Shown piece by piece: positions 17,314-25,658 of a DNA stretch of 64,000 nt. The notes below the pieces were generated by a model. The model made no database searches and was not told the DNA's origin. It saw only the letters and a program-made list of their open reading frames with translations. The stretch lies in NCBI GenBank assembly GCA_039030555.1, contig JBCCDY010000003.1:124001-188000 (forward strand). Reading direction: 5' to 3'. The translations under genes and the position numbers were made by a program. This DNA comes from JBCCDY01 sp039030555 (GTDB lineage Bacteria; Bacteroidota; Bacteroidia; Cytophagales; Cyclobacteriaceae). How positions within the stretch are numbered: position 1 is the first letter of the stretch; the number at the start of each line of letters is the position of its first letter.

Positions 17314-19890
17314 ATGGTTCGCAGAATTATAACAAGCAGTTGCCTTTGGATCCTTGTCTTTTCATTTATTAGTAAGTCAGTCTACGCTCAAAAAACAGAT
17401 TCTGTAGCTGTTGCAGCTGGAAAGCATTACAATAATGTAAGCAAGCTTTATAAGGTCTTATTAGGCAAAAATTACCGTGAAGTTTGGGCAAAAGAAATAA
17501 AATTTCCAATAGTTAGCATAGAAGAGGAAGGCTTTGAAATTCTGGAGTTAGGAGGGGGTCAACAAACCAAATCACTTAAGCTTAGACATAAAAATGGGAA
17601 AGAGTATTCTCTTAGAAGTGTAGAAAAATATCCGGAAAAAGCTGTTCCTTTTGCTCTCCGTGAAACCATAGCACAAGATATTGTTGAAGATCAGATTTCG
17701 GCCTCATTCCCGTTTGCAGCTATAACAATACCTCCATTAGCAGAAGCCATAGAAGTATTACACACCAACCCAAAATATATCATCATCCAAAAAGGAGATT
17801 ATCTGGGACAATATAAGGACGAGTTTGGGGGACGGCTGGCTCTTTTGGAAGAAAGGCCCGATGAAGACTGGCAAGACTCTGATTTCTTCGGGAATTCCAA
17901 AAACATTGTAAGTACCTCTAATATGTTGAAGAATATTGAGAAAAGCTCTGAAAATAAGGTCGATAAGTATGCCTTTTTGAGAGCAAGAATTTTAGATCTC
18001 TTTATTGGGGATTGGGATCGCCATGAAGATCAATGGCGTTGGGCTGAGTATGATTCCGGGGCATTCAAATTTTATACACCCATACCCAGGGATAGAGACC
18101 AGGCTTACTTTGTTAATGAAGGACTGATACCTGGATTTGTTGGGAGTAGATGGGCTTTGCCTAAAGTCCAGGGTTTTGATGAAAAAGTAAATTATGTTGA
18201 AGGTTTTATGAGCGGAGGTCTGCACTTAGATCGAAGGATTTTATCGGAGTTAAGCAGAGCAGAATGGAATAAAATCATCCAATTTGTCCAAAACCGACTT
18301 ACCAATGAGGTAATTGAGCAAGCACTCTTACGCCTCCCGGAAGAGGCTTATAAGATTTCCGGGAAAGAGATTGCTACGATATTAAAGGTACGAAGGGATG
18401 ATTTGAAAGAATATGCTCTTGAGTATTATGAATATTTATCTAATGAGGTAGACGTCGTTGGCAGTGACTTACAGGAGTCTTTTAGCATCTACAGAAATAA
18501 CAAGGATGTAAAAGTAATTGTAGCTGATGTGAAGGACTCAACAAGGATGCTCTATACAAGGGTTTTCGATTCGAAAGAAACCAAAACCATCAACATCTTT
18601 GGAATAGGTAACGACGATCACTTTTTATTGAAAGGCAACTCCGGGAGCTCAAGTCCGATAATTAACATTATAGGAGGAAAAGGAAAAGACCGTATTGTTG
18701 ATAGTTCTTATGTTTCAGGATGGAGGAAAAAGAATCGATTTTTCGACTCAAAGAAAGGATGCATTCTGAGTTATGTAGGCCCGGAGACCAGTATTAAAAA
18801 CTCAAAGAAAGAAAAAAAATACCGTTACAAGAATGACCATTTTACGCCCAAACAAGTAAAACCACTTTTGAGATTAGGCTATGATAGAGACAGAGACCTA
18901 GCTATCGATCTAGGTTGGAGATCTACCTCATTCGCTTTGTTTAAAGATCCTAACGTGGCTCAACAAGAATTCTATCTAAACTACCAGACCGGCTCAAAAA
19001 ATTTCGAGGCTTACTACACAGGCTCATACACATTGAATAATGAATCGCTTGAAGTTATTGCCGACTTCAATCCAATGTTCAATAGGGTTGAAAATTTCTT
19101 CGGACTTGGCAATGCGACGGATTATATCGAAGATTTTGGAATTTCCTTTTACCGTTTTGAAAGCCTTGGTCTGAATTTGGGTTTCGGACTCCGAAAAAGT
19201 ATTTCGAACCACACCATTAGAGCCAAAGGAGTTTACGAACTAAGAGATCTTGATAATTCAGGTTCGGTACCAATAGGTGAAATAGTTGGGGATAACGATA
19301 CAGGTTTTTTTAGTAAAAGAAATTATTCTGGTTTTGATTTAGGCTACGCTTTTAACAATGTTGCAGACAAAGTACTTCCAAAAGATGGAGTTTCTTTTGA
19401 AGCCTCATACCGTAATGTTTGGGCACTTGGAAGCAATGCTAACAATTACAAAGCCCTCGATGTAGATTTCAGATTTTACAAAAGTATTTCTACTTCGAAA
19501 AAATGGGTGATTGATAGCCGCTTGGGGTACGGAAGAAATTTCCGAGAATTTGATTTTTTTAACGCTCGAACGCTAGGGGGGCTAGATAACTTAAGAGGTC
19601 TAAGAAACAACCGCTTTTCGGGTGAAGAAGTATTCTTCAATAACACTCAGCTAAGAGTTGAGCTCAAAAGCTTTCGATCTTATCTTTTTCCAGGAACCTA
19701 TGGTTTGTTGTTTTTCAATGATACGGGGCGTGTTTGGTTTGATTCTGAAAACTCAGGTAGATGGCACGTAGGCTATGGGGGAGGTATTTGGATTGCGCCT
19801 CTTCGGCAGTCTTTGTTTGTGTTCTCTGTAGCAGGCTCCAACGACAGCAATGAAGTTATACCAACCGTGAGTAGTTCTTTTTTCTTTTAA
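17314..19890 (+). CDS. Outer-membrane BamA/TamA-type barrel with a kinase-like N-terminal region
   Basis: 858 residues. Signal peptide 1-25 ending VYAQ. Residues about 55-330 form a soluble domain with SLRSVEKYPEKAVP, a central GDWDRHEDQWRW (about 230-241) and PIPRDRDQAYF (about 255-265). The D-R-H loop followed 20-25 residues later by an R-D-R-D segment resembles the catalytic and metal-binding loops of HipA/Fam20/CotH-type kinases; this likeness is my reading, not a database result. A linker at about 390-520 precedes a 16-strand BamA-type barrel (LGGLDNLRGLRNNRFSGEEV is the L6-like segment) ending SSSFFF. Related Bacteroidota proteins often carry an extra N-terminal metallophosphoesterase, absent here. 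Confidence 0.7.
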   Translation: MVRRIITSSCLWILVFSFISKSVYAQKTDSVAVAAGKHYNNVSKLYKVLLGKNYREVWAKEIKFPIVSIEEEGFEILELGGGQQTKSLKLRHKNGKEYSLRSVEKYPEKAVPFALRETIAQDIVEDQISASFPFAAITIPPLAEAIEVLHTNPKYIIIQKGDYLGQYKDEFGGRLALLEERPDEDWQDSDFFGNSKNIVSTSNMLKNIEKSSENKVDKYAFLRARILDLFIGDWDRHEDQWRWAEYDSGAFKFYTPIPRDRDQAYFVNEGLIPGFVGSRWALPKVQGFDEKVNYVEGFMSGGLHLDRRILSELSRAEWNKIIQFVQNRLTNEVIEQALLRLPEEAYKISGKEIATILKVRRDDLKEYALEYYEYLSNEVDVVGSDLQESFSIYRNNKDVKVIVADVKDSTRMLYTRVFDSKETKTINIFGIGNDDHFLLKGNSGSSSPIINIIGGKGKDRIVDSSYVSGWRKKNRFFDSKKGCILSYVGPETSIKNSKKEKKYRYKNDHFTPKQVKPLLRLGYDRDRDLAIDLGWRSTSFALFKDPNVAQQEFYLNYQTGSKNFEAYYTGSYTLNNESLEVIADFNPMFNRVENFFGLGNATDYIEDFGISFYRFESLGLNLGFGLRKSISNHTIRAKGVYELRDLDNSGSVPIGEIVGDNDTGFFSKRNYSGFDLGYAFNNVADKVLPKDGVSFEASYRNVWALGSNANNYKALDVDFRFYKSISTSKKWVIDSRLGYGRNFREFDFFNARTLGGLDNLRGLRNNRFSGEEVFFNNTQLRVELKSFRSYLFPGTYGLLFFNDTGRVWFDSENSGRWHVGYGGGIWIAPLRQSLFVFSVAGSNDSNEVIPTVSSSFFF

Positions 19891-19902
19891 TAAATTTTTT
19901 GA

Positions 19903-19942
19903 ATGCCACTTTGGGCTATAGTGGATATATGTGGCATATTTG
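19903..19942 (+). promoter_or_regulatory. Promoter with overlapping dyad before the DUF3078 gene
   Basis: TTTG at 19910-19913, 21 bases, CATATTTG at 19935-19942 (one mismatch). ATGCCAC (19903-19909) and GTGGCAT (19931-19937) form a 7-bp inverted repeat that straddles both promoter elements and could be an operator. Confidence 0.45.
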
Positions 19943-19982
19943 TCTCGTTAACGACTAAATATCTACCATCAAACCAACCAAC

Positions 19983-20885
19983 ATGAAAAAGAATTACGCG
20001 CTCATCGTAGTTTGTTTAGCAATGCACTTTGCTCAAATCTCTTATGCCCAGGACGAGGAACAGAATGAAGCAGATACCAGTAACTGGATAGTAGGGGGTG
20101 AATTTGCCCTTACATTTTCACAGGTAAGCTTAACAAACTGGGCAGCTGGGGGTGAAAACTCCATTGCATTGGCCACTTTTTTATCGCTTTCAGCCGATTA
20201 CATCAAAGACAGAGTTAAATGGGAAAACGATTTAGAACTAGGATACGGTTTTCTTGATCAGGGTGATAATGGTTTCAGAAAAAGTGATGACCAGATTGTA
20301 TTTAACACGAAGCTCGGCTATAATCTAAGAGGCCCATGGTATTGGACCAGTTCTTTGAATTTAAGAACGCAGTTTGCAGATGGACTTCTTTTTCCTGAAG
20401 ATTCTGTTATTTCCCAATTTTTTGCTCCAGCATATCTAACAATAAGTTCGGGTTTGGAATACAAACCAAACGATAAATTTTCGGCAGTGTACTCACCAGC
20501 TTCAGGTAAAATTACTTTTGTTTTAGATGATGATCTGGCAGAAGTTGGCGCCTATGGAGTCGATCCCGGGGAAAACGTAAGAACGGAACTGGGTAGTTAT
20601 TTACGATTGAACTATAAAGATGAGATTGTTACTAACGTAAATTTAGATACCAAGCTCGAGCTATTTACAGGTTACCTAGATAATGCAGGGGAGATTGATG
20701 TGCTATGGGATCTGAGAGTTATCATGAAGATCAACAAATACCTCTCGACCAACCTGTTTACACAACTTATTTATGATGAAGATATCGAATTCGACGTTTT
20801 CAATGAAGTCGGAGAGCAAATAGGTACAGAAGCGCGAGTTCAATTTAAGCAGGTTTTAGGTGTGGGCCTGTCTCTTAAATTTTAA
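19983..20885 (+). CDS. Outer-membrane DUF3078 protein
   Basis: 300 residues with a signal peptide (1-22, ending SYAQ). The DUF3078 signature is present: WIVGGEFALTFSQVSLTNWAAGGEN. The remaining sequence alternates hydrophobic and polar residues in strands (YWTSSLNLRTQFADGL, RTELGSYLRLNYKD) and ends in an aromatic strand LSLKF, so it is very probably a small outer-membrane beta-barrel of 10-12 strands. DUF3078 proteins are near-universal in Bacteroidota and lack a defined function. Same orientation as the barrel protein upstream but with its own promoter. Confidence 0.85.
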   Translation: MKKNYALIVVCLAMHFAQISYAQDEEQNEADTSNWIVGGEFALTFSQVSLTNWAAGGENSIALATFLSLSADYIKDRVKWENDLELGYGFLDQGDNGFRKSDDQIVFNTKLGYNLRGPWYWTSSLNLRTQFADGLLFPEDSVISQFFAPAYLTISSGLEYKPNDKFSAVYSPASGKITFVLDDDLAEVGAYGVDPGENVRTELGSYLRLNYKDEIVTNVNLDTKLELFTGYLDNAGEIDVLWDLRVIMKINKYLSTNLFTQLIYDEDIEFDVFNEVGEQIGTEARVQFKQVLGVGLSLKF

Positions 20886-21069
20886 GACGCTTTAACAAGA
20901 TTTCATACTTAAAGAGCCTGAAACTTACATTGAAGAACACAAAAGACATAATCGGAATTTTTTTTTCAGAGAAAGCATTCTTGTCTTTTAGTAATAAAAA
21001 ATTATAATATTTTTATTTTATTCATGTCAATTTAAAAGGTGCTTAAGAATGTTTTTTCAGCTGTTTTTT

Positions 21070-21077
21070 TATATTTG
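21070..21077 (+). promoter_or_regulatory. -7 element before the zinc-ribbon membrane protein gene
   Basis: TATATTTG, exact TAnnTTTG, in an AT-rich 279-base intergenic region. It would give a leader of about 80 bases before the ATG at 21165. No clear TTG was found at -33. Confidence 0.4.
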
Positions 21078-21164
21078 TGTAATATCCTATGTATATTTTG
21101 TAATTCTAAGGAGAAACTTACAGCATTATTGAATAAAACTTTAACCAAAATACAATAGCCAACC

Positions 21165-21929
21165 ATGTTCTCAGAAAAATTTGGACAAGCAGTAGAAGTT
21201 TGGAATTATTGGGGAAAATATATTTCCGTCGGAGCAGCTGCAATAGGTGTTCTAGTTCTCATTATCTACGGTATCCGATTGGCCTCTCAAAAGGAGTACA
21301 AGGATAAATACGATTTCATAAACAGGTTTGAGATCAAGTATTTATGGTCGGGTTTATTATTTCTTATCATATCAGGCGTAGTGTATTCTAACACACTGGT
21401 TTCTGAATCCAACGTGATTTGGTTCCTGGTCAGGATTTTCGTTAGCGTAATGCTTGGATTGATCATTGGAGTAGTAGTACAAAATATCTTGAAGTTTTAC
21501 TATCCTTTTTATGTGGAAAAGAGATTGAAGAAATTGAGATATACGGCAAGGGTATCACCTAAAAGTGGAAAGCCTATGAAGCTTTTGAGTGAAGAAGAAG
21601 AAGATGTTTATCTGGATGAAGGTATGCAGGCTGAAGAGGATGCTTTCTCTATTGATTATGATGTTTGGATTGATGAAGAAACCGGATACACAAAAATAGA
21701 AAAGTACAACGGTCGTTTACACGCATTAAAATGTCCTGAGTGTAACTACCAAACACTAAAAGTGACTAAAGAAGAACTTATGAAAGCTCCTACTACAGAT
21801 GAAGAAGGGGAACTTATGAAATATTATCAGTGCGGTTACTGCGGTTATAAGCAACGCAAAACATTCAATGTCGCAAAATTGAGTGAGCACGCAGGTCCTG
21901 ATAAATCTACAGTTCCTGTGGAGAGTTGA
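21165..21929 (+). CDS. Membrane protein with C-terminal zinc ribbon
   Basis: 254 residues, no family recognised. Three hydrophobic helices (about 14-36, 62-80 and 86-108), then a basic stretch (EKRLKKLRYTARVSPKSGK), an acidic stretch with many Glu/Asp, and a C-terminal zinc ribbon: CPEC near residue 187 and CGYCGYK near residue 226, four Cys in the correct CxxC...CxxC form. The ribbon should face the cytoplasm if the N-terminus is outside (three helices). Monocistronic, with promoter at about 21070 and terminator at 21957-21985. Confidence 0.7.
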   Translation: MFSEKFGQAVEVWNYWGKYISVGAAAIGVLVLIIYGIRLASQKEYKDKYDFINRFEIKYLWSGLLFLIISGVVYSNTLVSESNVIWFLVRIFVSVMLGLIIGVVVQNILKFYYPFYVEKRLKKLRYTARVSPKSGKPMKLLSEEEEDVYLDEGMQAEEDAFSIDYDVWIDEETGYTKIEKYNGRLHALKCPECNYQTLKVTKEELMKAPTTDEEGELMKYYQCGYCGYKQRKTFNVAKLSEHAGPDKSTVPVES

Positions 21930-21956
21930 GAAGAATAAGAATTAAAGATTTTTAAG

Positions 21957-21985
21957 AAAAGCCCCGATTTTATTGGGGCTTTTTT
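21957..21985. terminator. Bidirectional terminator
   Basis: AAAAGCCCC (21957-21965), loop, GGGGCTTTTTT (21975-21985). The T-run reaches the stop codon of the convergent aldehyde dehydrogenase gene. Confidence 0.9.
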
Positions 21986-23417
21986 ATGGCCCTATATTAA
22001 TGCAAATGTTTTTCTTTTCGGTGAAGAAACTAAGAGAATCATAACCACCTTCGCGGCCTACTCCAGATTCTTTTAATCCACCGAAGGGAGTTCTTAAATC
22101 CCTTACGAGCCAGCAATTTACCCAGATAACTCCCGCTTCTATTTTAGCAGAAACCCGATGTGCCTTATTTAGATCAGTTGTCCAAATAGATGCTGAAAGT
22201 CCATACTTAGTCGAATTGGCATACTCAATAACTTCTGGTTCATCTTTGAAAGGAGTCAGGGTAACGACAGGTCCAAATATTTCCTCCTGGTTTGTCCTGC
22301 ATTGATGATTTAGGCCTTCAATAACGGTGGGTTGAAAAAAGTATCCATTAAGATCAATCCTCTGACCACCAGTTAAAACAGTACCGCCTTCTTCTTTGGC
22401 AAGTTTCACATAGCCCGATACTTTTTTAAGGTGCTCTCTTGAAATCAGAGCTCCTATCTGTGTACTATCTTCTTTTGGATCACCTTCTTTTAGCGCCTCT
22501 ACTAAGTCAATAAATTTTTCCTTAAAGCGACCATACATGTCCTCCTGTATGAAAATCCTGGATCCGCAAAGACAGATCTGCCCCTGGTTCGTAAAAGACG
22601 ATCTGACAGAAGTTTTGACTGCATTATCTATATCGCAATCTGAAAATATGATGTTGGCATTTTTTCCGCCTAGCTCTAAAGAAAGCTTCTTAAATGATCC
22701 GGCAGTAGATTGTGATATTTGCTTGCCCGTTTTAGTTCCACCGGTAAACGAAATGGCCCTCACTTCTGAATGTTCTACGAGAGATTGCCCTACTTCACCC
22801 CCAAGTCCATGAAGAATATTCAAAACACCATCAGGTATTCCTGCACTATGGCAGAGCTTAGCAAGATAATCAGCAGTAAGAGGTGTTAACTCTGAAGGTT
22901 TAGCCACAACAGTATTTCCTGCTGCTAAAGCCGGAGCAATTTTCCAACTCAATAAATATATAGGCAAGTTCCATGGACTTATGCAAGCGACTACTCCAAG
23001 AGGCTGCCTTAGCGTATAGTTAAAAACGTCTTCACTGGTTCTGTTAAACTCAGATGAAAACTGTTGGATTGCAGAAGCAAAAAACCTGAAGTTTTTAGCT
23101 GCTCGCGGAATATCAACTGACTTTGATAAGTTTATTGGCTTACCTGTATCCAAAGTTTCCAGCTCCGCTAACTCGCTGGAGTTGGATTCAATTTGATCAG
23201 CTATTTCGTTCAGTAATTCGGCTCTTTCTTCAATGAGTGTTTTTGACCATGATTCAAAAGCTTTTTTTGCAGACTGAATAGCTATGGTAACATCAGCTTT
23301 ATCTGATCGTGGTATTTTCGCTATGATTTTGCCACTAGCTGGGCCAATATTTTCAAGAAACTTTCCACTTTGTGGTGGTACAAATGCCCCATTAATGAAA
23401 TTATTGACTTCCAGCAT
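21984..23417 (-). CDS. Aldehyde dehydrogenase, ALDH8 / 2-aminomuconate semialdehyde type
   Basis: 477 residues, NAD(P)-dependent oxidation of an aldehyde to an acid. Landmarks: SPWNLPIYLLSWKIAPALAAGNTVVAKPSE (cofactor region; PWN and the Lys of KPSE), FTGGTKTGK, catalytic Glu in LELGGKN, and catalytic Cys in NQGQICLCGSR. The C-terminal WVNCWLVRDLRTPFGG is the hallmark of ALDH8A1 and bacterial 2-amino-/2-hydroxymuconate semialdehyde dehydrogenases. In Bacteroidota this enzyme normally serves kynurenine (tryptophan) breakdown; the rest of that pathway is not here, but homogentisate dioxygenase (tyrosine breakdown) is two genes upstream. Nine bases after the adenosine kinase gene. Confidence 0.88.
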   Translation of the reverse strand: MLEVNNFINGAFVPPQSGKFLENIGPASGKIIAKIPRSDKADVTIAIQSAKKAFESWSKTLIEERAELLNEIADQIESNSSELAELETLDTGKPINLSKSVDIPRAAKNFRFFASAIQQFSSEFNRTSEDVFNYTLRQPLGVVACISPWNLPIYLLSWKIAPALAAGNTVVAKPSELTPLTADYLAKLCHSAGIPDGVLNILHGLGGEVGQSLVEHSEVRAISFTGGTKTGKQISQSTAGSFKKLSLELGGKNANIIFSDCDIDNAVKTSVRSSFTNQGQICLCGSRIFIQEDMYGRFKEKFIDLVEALKEGDPKEDSTQIGALISREHLKKVSGYVKLAKEEGGTVLTGGQRIDLNGYFFQPTVIEGLNHQCRTNQEEIFGPVVTLTPFKDEPEVIEYANSTKYGLSASIWTTDLNKAHRVSAKIEAGVIWVNCWLVRDLRTPFGGLKESGVGREGGYDSLSFFTEKKNICINIGP

Positions 23418-23426
23418 AGAAGGAGT

Positions 23427-24446
23427 TTACTTTGATTTTATCTCACCAGTATCCTGAAGATGTTTCACGAGCTCTTTAGGCTGATGATTGTCTAGTCTCG
23501 GCCCATATTGAGTAACTACCTTAGCTGAAGCCAAGCTAGCGATTTTACCAGCCTCTTCGAAGGTATGGCCGGAAGTTAAGCCATATAAAAACGCACCGGC
23601 AAACATATCGCCCGCTCCTACAGAATCGATAGGTTGGATTTTATTCGGAGAAATATCGATCATATTTGTGCCATCATAAGCCAAAGCACCCTTGTCGCCT
23701 AAAGTGATCACAAATGTTTTTGCAATGGTCTTCATTTTTTCTTTGGTATCACTCAGGTTATCGGTTTTAGTAAAAGCCCTCGCTTCTTCCTCATTTCCAA
23801 AGATGAGGTCCAAACCACCTCCAACGACCTTACCCATGCCTTCATTAAAGAAGTTGATCATATTAATATCGGAGAATGTCAGGGATGTTAAGACTCCATT
23901 TTGACTAGCAATGTCCTTCGCTTCAAGCATGGCATCCAAAGCTGTTGGGCTACTTACCAAATAACCTTCCAGATAGACATATTTAGAATTTTTTAAGGCA
24001 TCCTCTCTTATTTCATTTTTTGAAAAATTAGAAGTGATCCCTAGAAAAGTATTCATGGTTCTGTCGGCATCAGGGGTTACTAATACCAGGCATTTTCCGG
24101 TGATACCCTTTTGAGCATCCTGCTTTTTCAGATTAGTATCTACACCGGCTTCATGGAGGTCATCAATGTAAAAATGACCAAAATCATCATTCGCGACTTT
24201 GAAAGCATAGTATCCTTTGCCTCCGAATTGATTTACACTAATGATCGTATTGGCTGCTGAACCACCGGATTTCATCATTTCCGGTTTCAGGTCGAGATTT
24301 TTTAAGAGCTCTTTTTGTCGCTCTTCATCTACCAGAGTCATGATTCCTTTATCGATTTTGTGTTGATCCAGGAAATCGTGATCTACTTCTACAATTAAAT
24401 CTACAACAGCGTTTCCGATGCCATAAACGTCATAAAATTTGGACAT
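23427..24446 (-). CDS. PfkB-family adenosine kinase
   Basis: 339 residues. The ribokinase/PfkB fold is clear: GIGNAVVDLIVEVD at the start, the MKSGGSAANTI glycine motif of PfkB signature 1, lid residues, and DSVGAGDMFAGAFLYG (signature 2, with catalytic Asp and anion hole). Length and the NxxFFxxG..DLIFGNEEEA region agree with adenosine kinase rather than ribokinase. It would phosphorylate adenosine to AMP, joining adk, hpt and upp elsewhere in this window in purine/pyrimidine salvage. Probably co-transcribed with the dehydrogenase downstream. Confidence 0.85.
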   Translation of the reverse strand: MSKFYDVYGIGNAVVDLIVEVDHDFLDQHKIDKGIMTLVDEERQKELLKNLDLKPEMMKSGGSAANTIISVNQFGGKGYYAFKVANDDFGHFYIDDLHEAGVDTNLKKQDAQKGITGKCLVLVTPDADRTMNTFLGITSNFSKNEIREDALKNSKYVYLEGYLVSSPTALDAMLEAKDIASQNGVLTSLTFSDINMINFFNEGMGKVVGGGLDLIFGNEEEARAFTKTDNLSDTKEKMKTIAKTFVITLGDKGALAYDGTNMIDISPNKIQPIDSVGAGDMFAGAFLYGLTSGHTFEEAGKIASLASAKVVTQYGPRLDNHQPKELVKHLQDTGEIKSK

Positions 24447-24494
24447 AGTATTCTTTTAATCCACGAATATAACGGAATGTAATGGACTAAAAGT

Positions 24495-25658
24495 TTATTC
24501 AGTCCAACTCCACGGATAATTCTCGTCGATGAATTTTTTAGCCTGCTGCGTAATGTGAAGGGGCTTGAACGTATCAATCATTACCGCTAACTCTTCTGTT
24601 TCTTTAGCGCCTATACTTTTTTCAACAGTACCCGGATGAGGTCCATGAGGGAGCCCTCCGGGGTGTAGGGTAAATGAGCCTCTATCTATTCCTTTTCTAC
24701 TCATGAAGTTACCTTCGGCATAATAAAGAACTTCATCAGAATCTATATTGGAATGATTATAAGGAGCTGGAATGGCCAGCGGATGATAATCGAACAGCCG
24801 AGGTACAAAAGAACAGATTACATAGTTTGTTCCTTGAAAAGTTTGATGAACGGGCGGCGGCTGGTGAATCCTTCCTGTAATGGGTTCAAAGTCATGAATA
24901 GATAAAGCATAGGGATATAGGAAGCCATCCCAACCAACCAGATCGAAAGGATGCTGATCGTAAACATAATTATGTAAATGCCCCTGCTTTTTTATTCTTA
25001 CGAGATACTCACCACTCTTAAGATCATAATCGATAAGTTCCTCAGGAGGCCTGATGTCTCGTTCGCAATAAGGTGAATGCTCCAATAGTTGCCCAAGTTC
25101 ATTTCTATATCGCTTAACGGTTTCTATTGGGCCTGAAGACTCTAAGATCAGTACTTTGATAGGATCGTTTTCCCATTCCATTCTGAATATGGTAGTTCTG
25201 GGAATTACTACATAATCGCCTTGCCTTACTTTCAAAGTGCCAAATTGGGAATGTAATACGCCTTCACCCTCATGAATAAAGAGTAACTCATCGGCTTCTC
25301 CATTTTTGTAAAAAACATCCATTGACTTTTCAGAAGGGCAGCTCAAATAAATAGTTACATCTGCATTGGTCATAAGCGGAACTCTGTCCAGAATGAAATC
25401 TTTTCCTGTTAGATTAACTTTTGAGGTATTGAGGTGTGTTTGCTTTAATTCATAAGGCTCTAATACATCTATTTCAACCGTAATCGGTTTTTGAATATTG
25501 AAAACCCGGGTTGGAGGATTTTGGTGATAGAGTATAGAATAGATCCCGGAAAACCCTTTGGAAGAGACTAATTCTTCTGCATATAATTCCCCTGAAGCAT
25601 CTCTAAACTGAGTATGTCTCTTAGGTGGAATTTTACCAAGCTTATGATAATAAGACAT
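24495..25658 (-). CDS. hmgA: Homogentisate 1,2-dioxygenase
   Basis: Opens the ring of homogentisate to maleylacetoacetate in tyrosine catabolism, using Fe(II) and O2. 387 residues; this is the shorter Bacteroidota form. Cupin-type core with RQGDYVVIPRTTIFRMEW, the iron-region GGLPHGPHPG and PPPVHQTF, and PYNHSNIDSDEVLYY. Its ATG overlaps the stop of the upstream protease gene (TAATG), so the two are translationally linked although unrelated in function. No other tyrosine pathway genes are visible. Confidence 0.92.
   Translation of the reverse strand: MSYYHKLGKIPPKRHTQFRDASGELYAEELVSSKGFSGIYSILYHQNPPTRVFNIQKPITVEIDVLEPYELKQTHLNTSKVNLTGKDFILDRVPLMTNADVTIYLSCPSEKSMDVFYKNGEADELLFIHEGEGVLHSQFGTLKVRQGDYVVIPRTTIFRMEWENDPIKVLILESSGPIETVKRYRNELGQLLEHSPYCERDIRPPEELIDYDLKSGEYLVRIKKQGHLHNYVYDQHPFDLVGWDGFLYPYALSIHDFEPITGRIHQPPPVHQTFQGTNYVICSFVPRLFDYHPLAIPAPYNHSNIDSDEVLYYAEGNFMSRKGIDRGSFTLHPGGLPHGPHPGTVEKSIGAKETEELAVMIDTFKPLHITQQAKKFIDENYPWSWTE

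Noticed and set aside
19903..19937. Terminator of the barrel fusion gene
   Set aside because: The dyad has a long loop and no T-run after it, and it overlaps promoter elements; kept as possible operator.
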